Shown here: positions 10,230-20,020 of the stretch, piece by piece
Layout: the number at the start of each line of letters is the position of its first letter
How positions within the stretch are numbered: the stretch's first letter is position 1
NCBI RefSeq assembly: GCF_001591545.1
Contig: NZ_BCVC01000001.1
Location: 1,240,001 to 1,304,000 of the forward strand
From: Lederbergia lenta NBRC 16444
Lineage (GTDB): Bacteria > Bacillota > Bacilli > Bacillales > Bacillaceae_C
DNA: 64,000 nucleotides
Direction of reading: 5' to 3'
The notes under the pieces: generated by a model
What the model was told of the DNA's origin: nothing
Database searches by the model: none
What the model saw: the letters and a program-made list of their open reading frames with translations, nothing else
Program-made: the position numbers and the translations under genes

Positions 10230-11948
10230 ATGAGGAGAATATTAACCTATTTAAAGCCATACCGATTAGCGATGGCTGTTGCATGGGGACTGATGTTAGT
10301 AGAACTGACTGTAGAACTTTTCCATCCTTTATTTATCGCTAAAATAATCGATCAAGGGATCATGCAAAATGATGTAAGCGCAGTCATGAAGTGGGGAGGA
10401 ATCATGGTCGGCATGTCTTTATTTGGTTTTATTGCAGGGATAGTGAATTCTTTCTTTTCCTCCCACGCAAGCCAAAGCTTTGGGTATGACGTGAGAGCAG
10501 CTTTATTTAAGAAAGTGCAGTCTTTTTCTTTTAATAATTTATCACATTTTCAAACATCCTCACTCATTACTCGTTTAACAAATGATGTGACTCAAATTCA
10601 AAATATGGTTTTTATGAGTTTGCGCATTGCGCTTCGTGCGCCACTACTTGTTATAGGTGGAGCTATCATGGCGTTGTTAGTAGATGTTAGGCTAGCACTG
10701 TTTCTAATTATACCAATACCCATCCTGATTGTTTTATTAATGTGGATGATGAACAGAAGTGGAAAAATATTTCAATCTGTTCAAAATAAATTAGATAAAG
10801 TGAATAATGTCATGCAAGAGAATTTAATTGGAATGCGTTTAATTAAAGCATTTATTAGAAGGAATTATGAAGAAAATAGATTTAAGCTTGCAAATAAAAA
10901 TTTGCAAAATCAAACGGTGAAGGCTTTACGTTTAGTTGAAGTAACTGCTCCGATATTGCTTTTTGTAATGAACTTAGCGATTTTGGCTATATTATGGTAT
11001 GGGAGTATCCGAGTAAATCAAGGCGGTATGCAAGTAGGGAATGTCGTTGCTATTATAAATTACGGATTTCGAATTACTTCGGCGCTTTCCATGTTAACTT
11101 TTATAATAATGGCTATCTCAAGAGGAAGAGCATCCTCTTTAAGAATATCGGAGGTACTGACAACGGATGTAGATTTAATGGATACAAAATCTAGCTCTAA
11201 GAAAACGATAGCAAATGGAGCTGTTGATTTTAAAAATGTAACGTTTACCTATCCCGGTACACCAAAACCAGTTTTATCAAACTTATCTTTTAGCGTAGAA
11301 CCCGGTGATACAGTTGCTGTGATGGGAGCAACCGGATCTGGAAAATCAGCTTTATTCCAACTTATTCCGAGATTATATGATATTGATAAAGGTACTATCA
11401 AGATTGATGGAATAGATATTAGAAAAATGACGTTGGAAAAGCTAAGAAAACAGATTGGATTCGTTCCTCAAGAATCTATTCTGTTTACAGGGACAGTGAA
11501 AGACAATATCGCTTGGGGAAAAGAAGATGCTTCAAGCGAGGAAATAATAGAAAGTGCGAAAGACGCACAAATTCATAAGACGATTGAAAATCTACCGCAG
11601 AAATATGAAACGAAAATTGGACAAAAGGGAGTAAATCTATCAGGGGGTCAAAAACAAAGAATCTCGATAGCTAGAGCACTTATCAGAAAACCCAAACTAT
11701 TATTTTTAGATGATAGTACAAGTGCCCTTGACATGAAGACGGAAGCCAATCTTTTATCTGCGCTCAAAAAATATGATTGTACAACATTTATTATTACACA
11801 AAAAATTACTACCGCAATGGAAGCTGATCAGATTGTCCTTTTATATGAAGGTAAAATTATTGCTAATGGTACCCATCAACACTTAATGGAGACATCTGAA
11901 CTCTATCAAAATATATGCCAGTCACAATTAGCTAAGGAGGCGCTTTAG
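10230..11948 (+). CDS. Heterodimeric ABC exporter, degenerate-site subunit
   Basis: A 572-residue half-transporter: six membrane helices (to about residue 310), then one nucleotide-binding domain. The P-loop is GATGSGKSA and the signature is a perfect LSGGQKQR. The catalytic glutamate after Walker B is Asp (LFLDDSTSALD) and the switch histidine is Gln (IITQKI). This is the pattern of the degenerate partner in heterodimeric multidrug exporters such as BmrCD, TM287/288 and LmrCD. Its stop codon directly abuts the next start. Likely exports drugs or lipids. Confidence 0.9.
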   Translation: MRRILTYLKPYRLAMAVAWGLMLVELTVELFHPLFIAKIIDQGIMQNDVSAVMKWGGIMVGMSLFGFIAGIVNSFFSSHASQSFGYDVRAALFKKVQSFSFNNLSHFQTSSLITRLTNDVTQIQNMVFMSLRIALRAPLLVIGGAIMALLVDVRLALFLIIPIPILIVLLMWMMNRSGKIFQSVQNKLDKVNNVMQENLIGMRLIKAFIRRNYEENRFKLANKNLQNQTVKALRLVEVTAPILLFVMNLAILAILWYGSIRVNQGGMQVGNVVAIINYGFRITSALSMLTFIIMAISRGRASSLRISEVLTTDVDLMDTKSSSKKTIANGAVDFKNVTFTYPGTPKPVLSNLSFSVEPGDTVAVMGATGSGKSALFQLIPRLYDIDKGTIKIDGIDIRKMTLEKLRKQIGFVPQESILFTGTVKDNIAWGKEDASSEEIIESAKDAQIHKTIENLPQKYETKIGQKGVNLSGGQKQRISIARALIRKPKLLFLDDSTSALDMKTEANLLSALKKYDCTTFIITQKITTAMEADQIVLLYEGKIIANGTHQHLMETSELYQNICQSQLAKEAL

Positions 11949-13730
11949 ATGTCTAGTAGAATACAAGCATCCAATCGCCCGCCTTTAAAAGCGAAAAATT
12001 GGAAAGATACATTATTGCGGGTTTGGAAATATCTCGATGTGCATAGAGGACAGCTTATAATCGTTCTTTTTATGGTATTACTAAGTTCTGGATTAGGACT
12101 GCTAGGCCCTTATCTAATAGGTAAAACAGTTGACAGTTACATTACGAGTAAACAAGGAAGTACGATCGAACTTGTTTTAATATTTATTGCAGCGGTATAC
12201 TTTTGCTTTTCATTATCTAGTTTTCTACAAAACTATTGGATGATTGGTATTAGTCAAAGGACTGTTTTTACGATGCGAACACAACTTTTCCACCAGTTGC
12301 ATCGATTACCTATCAAATTTTTTGATAAACGTCAGCACGGTGAACTGATGAGTCGGCTAACAAATGATATTGATAATGTGAGTCAAACGTTAAACAGTTC
12401 TGTTATTCAAGTTTTTTCAAGTATACTAACACTTGTTGGAACGATTACTGTCATGCTAGTACTGAGTCCAACTTTAACGTTAATTACCTTATCTGTTGTT
12501 CCATTTATGTACTTCGGTATGAAGTGGATTACAAACCGAACCGGTAAGTTATTTAAAGAACAACAGAGATATCTAGGAGATATGAATGGATTTATCCAAG
12601 AAACAATTTCAGGCCAAACGATCGTAAAAACATTTTCACAAGAAGAAAAGATGATCGCTGAATTTATGGAAAAAAACGAACGGTTAAAAAATGCGGGTTA
12701 TTGGGCTCAAACATATTCCGGCTTTATTCCGAAATTAATGAATATGCTTAACAACTTAAGCTTTGCTATTATTGCGGGGGTAGGGGGAATATTGGCAGTC
12801 AATGGATATGTAACAATTGGAGTAATAATCGTATTTACTGAATACTCTCGTCAGTTTACGCGACCGCTGAATGATCTTGCCAATCAATTTAATACACTAT
12901 TATCTGCTGTGGCAGGAGCGGAAAGGGTATTCGATATTTTAGATGAAGAAAAAGAGCGAGATAACCAAGCAAGCATTCGATTATCAAAAGTGATTGGTCA
13001 AGTGGAATTTCAGCAAGTATCTTTTTCATATGGAGATGATCAACAAACAATCACGGATGTTAGCTTTCAAGTGATGCCTGGAGAGACAATAGCGCTCGTT
13101 GGACCAACGGGGGCGGGAAAAACAACGATCATTAATTTACTTGCACGCTTTTATGAACCAGATTCTGGTCTAATTACTGTGGATGGACATGATGTAACAA
13201 ATATTAAACGCGATAACCTCCGTAGCAAGATGGGATTCGTATTACAAGATTCATATTTATTTCAAGGTTCTATTAAAGAAAATATCCGTTATGGTAAATT
13301 AGACGCAACAGATGAAGAGGTGCAACGAGCTGCGGATATGGCGAACGCTCATTCCTTTATTATGAAACTACCCAATCAATATGATACAGTCTTAAAACAA
13401 GATGGAAGTGGTATTAGCCAAGGACAAAAGCAGCTATTATCCATTGCTAGAGCGATGTTATCAAATCCTTCGATATTAATTTTGGATGAGGCTACAAGTA
13501 ATATCGACACGATTACAGAAATGCGAATTCAGGAAGCGATGCAACGCTTAATGAAAGGAAGAACAAGCTTTGTAATCGCGCATAGATTAAACACCATTCA
13601 AAAAGCTGATCAAATTTTAGTTTTAGACAATGGTAAACTTATTGAAAAAGGAACACATGATATATTACTTAAAAATAAAGGATTCTATTATGGACTTTTC
13701 CATAGCCAAATAAAGCAAGAGAGTAGTTAA
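11949..13730 (+). CDS. Heterodimeric ABC exporter, catalytic-site subunit
   Basis: A 593-residue half-transporter with six membrane helices and one ATPase domain. Walker A GPTGAGKTT, Walker B with the catalytic glutamate (LILDEATSNID) and the H-loop (VIAHRLNT) are intact. The signature is altered to ISQGQKQ. Paired with the upstream subunit this gives one consensus ATP site and one degenerate site, as in BmrCD-type exporters. The ribosome site, AAGGAGG, lies in the last codons of the first gene, so translation is probably coupled. Confidence 0.92.
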   Translation: MSSRIQASNRPPLKAKNWKDTLLRVWKYLDVHRGQLIIVLFMVLLSSGLGLLGPYLIGKTVDSYITSKQGSTIELVLIFIAAVYFCFSLSSFLQNYWMIGISQRTVFTMRTQLFHQLHRLPIKFFDKRQHGELMSRLTNDIDNVSQTLNSSVIQVFSSILTLVGTITVMLVLSPTLTLITLSVVPFMYFGMKWITNRTGKLFKEQQRYLGDMNGFIQETISGQTIVKTFSQEEKMIAEFMEKNERLKNAGYWAQTYSGFIPKLMNMLNNLSFAIIAGVGGILAVNGYVTIGVIIVFTEYSRQFTRPLNDLANQFNTLLSAVAGAERVFDILDEEKERDNQASIRLSKVIGQVEFQQVSFSYGDDQQTITDVSFQVMPGETIALVGPTGAGKTTIINLLARFYEPDSGLITVDGHDVTNIKRDNLRSKMGFVLQDSYLFQGSIKENIRYGKLDATDEEVQRAADMANAHSFIMKLPNQYDTVLKQDGSGISQGQKQLLSIARAMLSNPSILILDEATSNIDTITEMRIQEAMQRLMKGRTSFVIAHRLNTIQKADQILVLDNGKLIEKGTHDILLKNKGFYYGLFHSQIKQESS

Positions 13731-13748
13731 ACAAACTAAAATTATCAG

Positions 13749-13780
13749 ATAGCTGTCAATTCTTTGATTGACAGCTATTC
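13749..13780. terminator. Bidirectional terminator
   Basis: ATAGCTGTCAAT and ATTGACAGCTAT form a 12-bp perfect stem between two converging genes. Confidence 0.75.
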
Positions 13781-13789
13781 TTGTGTATT

Positions 13790-15493
13790 TTAATATTCGG
13801 GTTTTTCGCGAATATGCGTCTTTTTAAACTCTATTTCATTGGGGTCGAAATATTCATCCGTGTAATGTGCAACAAATTGGTCGTTCTTTATATAACCTGA
13901 TCCCCATGTAGGATCCATAACGAGCCAATCTCCATCTACTTTCGCTTCAACCCAAGCGTGATTATCTTTCACATGCCCAGCTCCCGCTGTACCTGTAACG
14001 AATCTTGCTTCTATATGACTTGCACGAAGAAGAGCGGCAGCTAGATAGGCATAATCCTGGCAGACACCTTTTTCTGTTTCTAATGTCTTAATAGCACTAT
14101 CATCCCATTCAAAATTATAATGATGAAATTTTTCTACATCATATGCGATATTTTTAGCTGTATATTCGTAAATAGCCTTCGCTTTTTCATGATTATTTTG
14201 TTTATCCTTTGTAATCTTGCTTGCTAGCTCGATAATTTCAGGGAAATCTGATTGAATACCACGAGATGGTAGTAAATCGCGGTGATCACTAGGCGCTATA
14301 TTATTGGCTGTAAATGTAGCGACAGAGGTAAAACTGAAATAGGCACTGTTTTCTTTTCTAGGTTCTGGAATATTAATCGTTACATCATACTTCCCAGGAC
14401 CAAAACGTAAATATACAGTATCATCAAATGCAAAATTTTGAACTGGGATGATATCAAGTGCCTCATCCTGGTCCTTTTTTGTCCTAACATATAAATGGGT
14501 GATCTCACTTGCATTTTGAATCGCTGAATCAATTTCACCTTTTATTTGTAATAGCAGGTCAATATTTTTGCCTCCAATTGAAGGAGATTCTAATTGAATT
14601 CCGCGCTCTTCATAACCTCGGTGAAATTCAATTGGTTCCATTTGTTTATCAGAAGTATTATCTACAAGCATGGTGCTTGCGTATTGATAACTATCTTCTA
14701 ATTTTAAATCTGGAACAAGCACGTGCACTTCATGAATACCTTGTCCGAAGAATAGTGGAAGATCATATGAAAATTCACCATCTTTAAGAGGGATGATATG
14801 TTGCCACGATTCATCATCCTTTTTTATTTGCAACATGATAGTGTCATCTCCATCTGCTTTCAAAAGCTTACCTGACAAAGAAACTACTTTATCGCTTTGG
14901 ATTAAACCAGTAAGAGGTTTATCCATTACAAGTCCAGATTTAATAGCAAACGGAGTGTATATAATATCTCTCTCTATTTTCGGATTGACATTTATTACTT
15001 CAAATGTAGCAAGTTCAGAAAAATAATTATTTCGTTCATTATTAGGTAGCATAATTTGTATGGAATATTTTCCTTCCCCATTAAAAAAGTGAATGATTTG
15101 CTCGTATTCACCATTTACCAAAGGCGAATAATATTCATATGTATGATTCGCCATATCACTGTCCAGATGCTCCATTTTTATCCAAACGTATGGACCTTTT
15201 AAATGGCTGTAATTTTCTACATTTCCTTTGATAGTGAATTCACGGTTTACGGCAAAAAATTGATGAATTGGCTCTTCTAAAGTGGCCCCAACAATCTCAG
15301 CGTACCCAGTCAATTGTACAGTTTTAAGTGCTAACTCCCTATTTAATTCTTCGGCAAGTGCTTCATATTTATCGCCTTCACTCTTTTCTTCCTTCGTAGT
15401 ATTACTACTAACAGGAAAGGAATCAATCGTGCATGCAGTTTCTAGAAAAATAGCAAATATAATTATGATTGCAAGCAGTCTGTTTTTCTGCAT
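13790..15493 (-). CDS. Transglutaminase-like lipoprotein
   Basis: A 567-residue exported protein. A hydrophobic signal peptide ends in LETAC, a plausible lipobox. The middle (about 50-400) has repeated beta-rich segments with GKYSIQIMLP and GKYDVTINIP, suggesting Ig-like modules. The C-terminal domain carries a transglutaminase-core triad: Cys in GVCQDYAYLAAALL, His in NHAWVEAK and Asp in VMDPTWGSGY. Such proteins may act as surface proteases or crosslinkers. I start at the ATG after AAGGAGGAAGGAA; a longer in-frame ATG would precede that site. Confidence 0.85.
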   Translation of the reverse strand: MQKNRLLAIIIIFAIFLETACTIDSFPVSSNTTKEEKSEGDKYEALAEELNRELALKTVQLTGYAEIVGATLEEPIHQFFAVNREFTIKGNVENYSHLKGPYVWIKMEHLDSDMANHTYEYYSPLVNGEYEQIIHFFNGEGKYSIQIMLPNNERNNYFSELATFEVINVNPKIERDIIYTPFAIKSGLVMDKPLTGLIQSDKVVSLSGKLLKADGDDTIMLQIKKDDESWQHIIPLKDGEFSYDLPLFFGQGIHEVHVLVPDLKLEDSYQYASTMLVDNTSDKQMEPIEFHRGYEERGIQLESPSIGGKNIDLLLQIKGEIDSAIQNASEITHLYVRTKKDQDEALDIIPVQNFAFDDTVYLRFGPGKYDVTINIPEPRKENSAYFSFTSVATFTANNIAPSDHRDLLPSRGIQSDFPEIIELASKITKDKQNNHEKAKAIYEYTAKNIAYDVEKFHHYNFEWDDSAIKTLETEKGVCQDYAYLAAALLRASHIEARFVTGTAGAGHVKDNHAWVEAKVDGDWLVMDPTWGSGYIKNDQFVAHYTDEYFDPNEIEFKKTHIREKPEY

Positions 15494-15666
15494 TTCCTTC
15501 CTCCTTAGGATTTTCCAGTTGTTCAATATCCCCTTGGATCTAGGTAAACAATAGGGGAAATGATATAGGAAGCTTTAATTCACTGTATTCTTGTTTGATT
15601 AATTACCATTGTATTTGCTATAATACACACTATGTTTAATACAGAACGGGAGAAAGGGCGAGAAGC

Positions 15667-16599
15667 ATGAAAGTAGTCGATAATATTGCCGAGTTGATTG
15701 GTCATACACCATTAGTGAGACTAAATCATCTCTCTAATCCACATAGTGCTGAAGTATACGTGAAACTTGAGTATTTTAATCCAAGTCGCAGTGTGAAAGA
15801 TCGAGCAGCCTATAATATGATAATAGAAGCTGAAAAATCTGGTTTACTTACTACAGGTGCTACTATTATTGAACCAACATCGGGAAACACTGGAATTGGT
15901 TTGGCTATGAATGCGGCTGCTAGGGGATACGATTCAATCATTGTTATGCCAGATTCCGCAACAATGGAGCGTATTAATATATTAAAAGCTTATGGAGCTA
16001 AAGTTGTGCTTACACCAAGCGAAGAGAAAATGCCTGGCGCTATCCAAAAGGCACAAGAAATTGCAGCGACAACACCTAATAGCTTTGTACCAATGCAATT
16101 TGAAAATGAAGCAAACGCTGATATCCACCGCACGACGACAGCTCAAGAAATTATTGAAGCTATTGAAGAGAACGGAAAAGACTTAGCCGCATTTGTGGGC
16201 ACATCTGGTACTGGTGGCACAATTACAGGCACCGGCGAGACACTAAAAGAATATGATGATTCGATTACAGTACATGTCGTTGAACCAGCTGGATCACCTG
16301 TATTATCAGGAGGAGAGCCAGGCAAACATAAACTAGTTGGAACGAGTCCTGGTTTCATTCCCCCTATATTAAATACATCTGTATACGACGAAATCATTCA
16401 AATTGAGGATGAACAAGCGTATAGTACTGTTCGAAAGCTGGCAGCATTAGAAGGAATCCTACTTGGGCCTTCAGGCGGGGCATCTGTTTATGCTGCCTTA
16501 CAAGTAGCTAAACGATTATCACCCAATCAAACTGTAGTTTGTATTGCACCAGATTCAGGAGAAAGATACTTATCAAGCGATTTGTTTAGAAAAGAATAG
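15667..16599 (+). CDS. cysK: Cysteine synthase (O-acetylserine sulfhydrylase), YtkP-like
   Basis: A 310-residue PLP enzyme of the CysK/CBS family that makes cysteine from O-acetylserine and sulfide. The PLP lysine is in SRSVKDRA, the substrate loop is TSGNTGIGLAM and the phosphate loop is GTSGTGGTITG. The SRSVKDR form (rather than GSSVKDR) resembles the B. subtilis YtkP paralogue, so another CysK may exist elsewhere. ATG start after GGGAGAAAGGGCGAGAAGC. The neighbouring sulfonate-type importer fits a sulfur role. Confidence 0.85.
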   Translation: MKVVDNIAELIGHTPLVRLNHLSNPHSAEVYVKLEYFNPSRSVKDRAAYNMIIEAEKSGLLTTGATIIEPTSGNTGIGLAMNAAARGYDSIIVMPDSATMERINILKAYGAKVVLTPSEEKMPGAIQKAQEIAATTPNSFVPMQFENEANADIHRTTTAQEIIEAIEENGKDLAAFVGTSGTGGTITGTGETLKEYDDSITVHVVEPAGSPVLSGGEPGKHKLVGTSPGFIPPILNTSVYDEIIQIEDEQAYSTVRKLAALEGILLGPSGGASVYAALQVAKRLSPNQTVVCIAPDSGERYLSSDLFRKE

Positions 16600-16696
16600 G
16601 AATTGATGATTAGATTTACACGATACATCCTTATTAGAAGAATAATTACTTTATGAGTGTAGTGTGTCCAAACAGATCTAGTAAATAACTATTTTT

Positions 16697-16737
16697 ATAT
16701 ACAGATCCCCCTTGCTAATAACTAGGGCTCTGTATAT
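16697..16737. terminator. Hairpin, possible terminator after cysK
   Basis: ATATACAGA and TCTGTATAT pair, with an inner CCC/GGG pair. No clear T-run follows on the plus strand. Confidence 0.4.
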
Positions 16738-16822
16738 TATTTAAATCTATAGTTGACTAAATTGATAAGATTAATAATAATAGAGAAGTGCTTACTAAAG
16801 ATTATGTTTTTGGGGTGAAAAT

Positions 16823-17665
16823 ATGTATCTAACAATTGATGGAATAAAGAAAAAATTTACTAATGAAAAGAATCAAAATGTACTAGTGTTAGATGACATT
16901 CATATGCAAGTCGAAAAGGGCAGTTTTGTTTCGATTGTCGGTCCCTCAGGATGTGGTAAATCTACACTGCTATACTTAATTTCTGGTTTGGAAAAAGCAG
17001 ATCAAGGTGAAATTAAGATTATGGGAAGAAAAGTAGAAAAACCGGGTCCAGATCGTGTTGTTGTTTTTCAGGAAGCAGGGTTATTCCCTTGGCTTACTGT
17101 ACTTGAAAATGTTATTTATGGTTTGCATTTGAAAAAAATGACGAAAGAAAAAGCGAAAGAGAAGGCGCTTGATATATTAAAAATGGTCCATCTAAGTAAA
17201 TATATTAATGCTTATCCGCATCAGCTTTCTGGTGGGATGAAGCAAAGGGTAGCCATAGCTCGCGCGCTTGTCATGGAGCCAGATATTTTACTGATGGATG
17301 AACCATTTTCAGCACTTGATGAGCAAACAAGAATGGTTCTTCATAAAGAGCTACTTGATATTTGGCGAAAAACAAAAGTAACGATCTTTTTTGTCACACA
17401 TAATATTAGGGAAGCGGTTTTGTTGTCAGAAAAAGTGATTGTATTTGCTACACGTCCAGGAAAAATAAAAGAGGTAATTACAGTACCCACAACGAAAGAT
17501 GGCGTCATGCCGGATAGTGTGACACTTCATACGGAGCAAAAAATATTATCGATTCTACAAGAGGAAATTGAAAAAGTGTTGAAGGAGGAGATGGGAGATG
17601 ACTACAGCTTTAAGACGGATCATATTCATCGCGATGATAGCGGCGATATGGGAAGTCACATCTAG
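16823..17665 (+). CDS. ABC transporter ATPase, sulfonate/taurine/nitrate type (SsuB/TauB-like)
   Basis: A 280-residue ATPase with GPSGCGKST, Q-loop FQEAGLFPWLTV, signature LSGGMKQR, DILLMDEPFSALDEQT and THNIREAV, the pattern of SsuB/TauB/NrtD importers. It energises uptake through the permease and lipoprotein encoded next. ATG start after GGGGTG. The reading frame overlaps the permease gene by 68 bases. Substrate is probably an aliphatic sulfonate given the adjacent cysK, but no SsuD monooxygenase gene is present and thiamine-precursor or nitrate uptake cannot be excluded. Confidence 0.88.
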   Translation: MYLTIDGIKKKFTNEKNQNVLVLDDIHMQVEKGSFVSIVGPSGCGKSTLLYLISGLEKADQGEIKIMGRKVEKPGPDRVVVFQEAGLFPWLTVLENVIYGLHLKKMTKEKAKEKALDILKMVHLSKYINAYPHQLSGGMKQRVAIARALVMEPDILLMDEPFSALDEQTRMVLHKELLDIWRKTKVTIFFVTHNIREAVLLSEKVIVFATRPGKIKEVITVPTTKDGVMPDSVTLHTEQKILSILQEEIEKVLKEEMGDDYSFKTDHIHRDDSGDMGSHI

Positions 17666-18356
17666 ATTTTCCGGTCTCCCGGATTTCATGTTTCCCCGGT
17701 TGACTCAAATATTCGAAACGCTATTCAATGGTTTGATTAATGGACAAATTACAGCAGCAATAGGTAAAAGTTTTAGTAGGATTTTAATTGGTTTTTCCAT
17801 TGCTATTATTTTAGGTATTATGATGGGTTATCTCATATGGAGATTTAAAATAGTTGAAGATACACTTGGTTTTTTAGTAACCGCACTTCAATCTATACCG
17901 AGCATTGTCTGGTTTCCCCTTGCAATCATTTGGTTTGGCCTAAATGATTTCGCCATTTTATTTATTGTTACAATCGGTGCCACCTGGACGATGACGATCA
18001 GTGCAACAAGTGGCTTCAAAAATGTTCCGCAGTTATACCAGCGTGTGGCAAAGACGTTTGGTTCAAGCGGATTTCATTTTCTGCGCACAGTGATTATGCC
18101 AGCATCGGTTCCACAACTATTATCCGGTTTGCGGATTGCTTGGGCTTTTTCCTGGAGAGCATTAATGGCTGGAGAATTGCTTGGTGCTGGTGGAGGATTA
18201 GGACAGTTACTTGAAACAGGTAGGTCACTCGGGCAAATGGACCTTGTTATTTCTGTAATGATCATTATCGCTGTGATAGGAACGATTATGGATAATGTTG
18301 TGTTTATGCGTTTGGAACGTTCTGTTCAAACAAAATGGGGAGTTAATCAGCATTAA
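17598..18356 (+). CDS. ABC transporter permease, SsuC/TauC-like
   Basis: A 252-residue membrane protein with about six helices and the EAA-loop segment (AWRALMAGELLGAGGGLG region, residues about 187-205) that contacts the ATPase. The start is the ATG following AAGGAGGAGATGGGAG, placing the first 68 bases inside the ATPase gene in another frame. It forms the channel of the importer with its neighbours. Confidence 0.88.
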   Translation: MTTALRRIIFIAMIAAIWEVTSRFSGLPDFMFPRLTQIFETLFNGLINGQITAAIGKSFSRILIGFSIAIILGIMMGYLIWRFKIVEDTLGFLVTALQSIPSIVWFPLAIIWFGLNDFAILFIVTIGATWTMTISATSGFKNVPQLYQRVAKTFGSSGFHFLRTVIMPASVPQLLSGLRIAWAFSWRALMAGELLGAGGGLGQLLETGRSLGQMDLVISVMIIIAVIGTIMDNVVFMRLERSVQTKWGVNQH

Positions 18357-18388
18357 ATAAATAAAAACAACAAAGAGGAGAATAAAGG

Positions 18389-19396
18389 ATGTTTAGAAAA
18401 TTAATTATCACTATTACTGCTATTTTATTGATTGGAATTTTAAGCGCATGCTCACAAGGGGAAGGCACAAGCAATGAAAACAGTGACAAACAGACTGTAA
18501 AGATTGGATACTTTCCCAATTTAACGCATATCGCTACAATTGTTGCGCTTGAAAATAAGTATTTTGAAGATTCATTTGGTGAGAACGTTGAAATAGAAAC
18601 AAAGACTGTGAGTAATGGCGGTTTGTTCATGGAAGCAATGACGACTAAAGCAATTGATGTAGGAACTGTTGGTCCAGGTCCGCTACTAAATTTTTACGTA
18701 AAAAATCCGAAATTTCATATTATATCTGGAGCAGTAAATGGTGGCGCCGTTCTTGTTGCAAGTGAAGATAGCAATATTGAAAAACTGGAGGACCTCGATG
18801 GGAAAAGAGTTGCCATTCCTGTTATTGGGAGCACCCAGGACGTTATGCTAAGAAAAGCGTTACAAACAGTAAATTTAAAAGCGAAAGAAAATGGTGGGAC
18901 AGTTGAGCTGTTTGCAGCCGCGCCAGCAGATACTGCTACATTATTTGTTCAAAAATCAGTTGATGCTGCTGCAACCCAAGAACCTTGGGGGAATATCCTT
19001 GAAACACAAGCAAAAGGGAAACTTCTTCTAGATTGGGATCAATTCGCATGGGGAAAAGATTCAACTAATACAGTGGTAGCTGCAAGCGAGGCGTTTATGG
19101 GAAATAAAGACCTTGTTACGTCTTATTTAAAAGCACATAAACAAGCTGTTATATTTATCCAAGAAAATCCCGAGGAAGCGCAAGAGTTGGTTATTAAGCA
19201 TATTAAAGATCTCACAGGTAAAGAGATAAATAAAGAAGAAACTGCTGCTGCTTTTAAAAGATTACAAGTTACGACTGACGTAAACGAACAGGTAATTCAA
19301 GAAATGGCGGATATTAGCAAAGAAGCTGGATATATAACAAGCAATGATATCGAAGGTATGATTGATTTGTCGCATCTTAATTCTATCGATAATTAA
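18389..19396 (+). CDS. Substrate-binding lipoprotein of sulfonate/nitrate-type ABC importer
   Basis: A 335-residue NMT1/SsuA-like protein. The signal peptide ends at the lipobox LSAC, giving a membrane-anchored lipoprotein. Typical segments follow: IGYFPNLTHIATIVALE, GTVGPGPLLNFYVKN, and AATQEPWG. It captures the substrate outside the cell. AAGAGGAG precedes the ATG. Third gene of the operon, closed by a terminator. Confidence 0.88.
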   Translation: MFRKLIITITAILLIGILSACSQGEGTSNENSDKQTVKIGYFPNLTHIATIVALENKYFEDSFGENVEIETKTVSNGGLFMEAMTTKAIDVGTVGPGPLLNFYVKNPKFHIISGAVNGGAVLVASEDSNIEKLEDLDGKRVAIPVIGSTQDVMLRKALQTVNLKAKENGGTVELFAAAPADTATLFVQKSVDAAATQEPWGNILETQAKGKLLLDWDQFAWGKDSTNTVVAASEAFMGNKDLVTSYLKAHKQAVIFIQENPEEAQELVIKHIKDLTGKEINKEETAAAFKRLQVTTDVNEQVIQEMADISKEAGYITSNDIEGMIDLSHLNSIDN

Positions 19397-19408
19397 AGAT
19401 TACTATCT

Positions 19409-19446
19409 AAAACAGGTATGTAGAATACAGCATGCCTGTTTTATTT
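19409..19446 (+). terminator. Rho-independent terminator of the ABC importer operon
   Basis: AAAACAGGTATG and CATGCCTGTTTT pair with one mismatch, then TATTTATA. Confidence 0.75.
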
Positions 19447-19512
19447 ATACCCAAGTAAGAGTGTCAATGATATCATGTAATTAATACCAATGAAAAGAGG
19501 AGGAGTGAATAC

Positions 19513-19908
19513 ATGGAGATGCAGGAAGTGGTTATAAAAAATACCACCCCCATTTTGAGGATTTTTGATGTACAAAAGGCGAAAGAATTTTATGTGGACT
19601 TTTTGGAATATACAGTAGATTGGGAGCACCGGTTTGAAAAGGATTTCCCATTATATATACAAATATCAAAAGGTGACTGCATTTTACATCTATCCGAGCA
19701 TCATGCTGACAGTAGCCCTGGCGCTGCTATTAGAATCGAATTAGAAAATATTAAGGGGTTCCAATCTAAATTGCTTGCTAAAAACTATAAGTATGCGCGA
19801 CCGGGCATCGAAGATACCCCATGGAATCTAGTAGAATTAACGGTCCATGACCCTTTTAATAATAGATTGGTTTTTTACGAAAATATTGCTCTAGAAAAAA
19901 AGCGATGA
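19513..19908 (+). CDS. VOC-superfamily (glyoxalase/bleomycin-resistance-like) protein
   Basis: A 131-residue protein with two beta-alpha-beta-beta-beta modules. TPILRIFDVQKAKEFYVDFL opens the first; the C-terminal VHDPFNNRLVFYE is the classic VOC ending. Histidines in LHLSEHH and the closing glutamate could bind metal or form a drug pocket. It resembles bleomycin-resistance-type proteins, but no substrate can be assigned. ATG after AGAGGAGGAG. Confidence 0.8.
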   Translation: MEMQEVVIKNTTPILRIFDVQKAKEFYVDFLEYTVDWEHRFEKDFPLYIQISKGDCILHLSEHHADSSPGAAIRIELENIKGFQSKLLAKNYKYARPGIEDTPWNLVELTVHDPFNNRLVFYENIALEKKR

Positions 19909-19953
19909 TAAGGGGATATACTTGGAGTTTATGAAATATTAAGAGAAATGATG

Positions 19954-19982
19954 TTGCCGAAATTCTCAAATAACTCTATAAT
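19954..19982 (+). promoter_or_regulatory. Sigma-A promoter of metA
   Basis: TTGCCG and a perfect TATAAT are 17 bases apart, about 38 bases before the metA start. No S-box or T-box fits between promoter and start, unlike metI. Confidence 0.65.
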
Positions 19983-20020
19983 TGGTTGTATTAGTTTTTT
20001 CACGCAAGGAGGATTTCATA

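Noticed and set aside
10154-10342. 62-codon frame before the ABC exporter, as a BmrB-like leader peptide
   Set aside because: It overlaps the exporter start without its own ribosome site, and no attenuator hairpin follows it.
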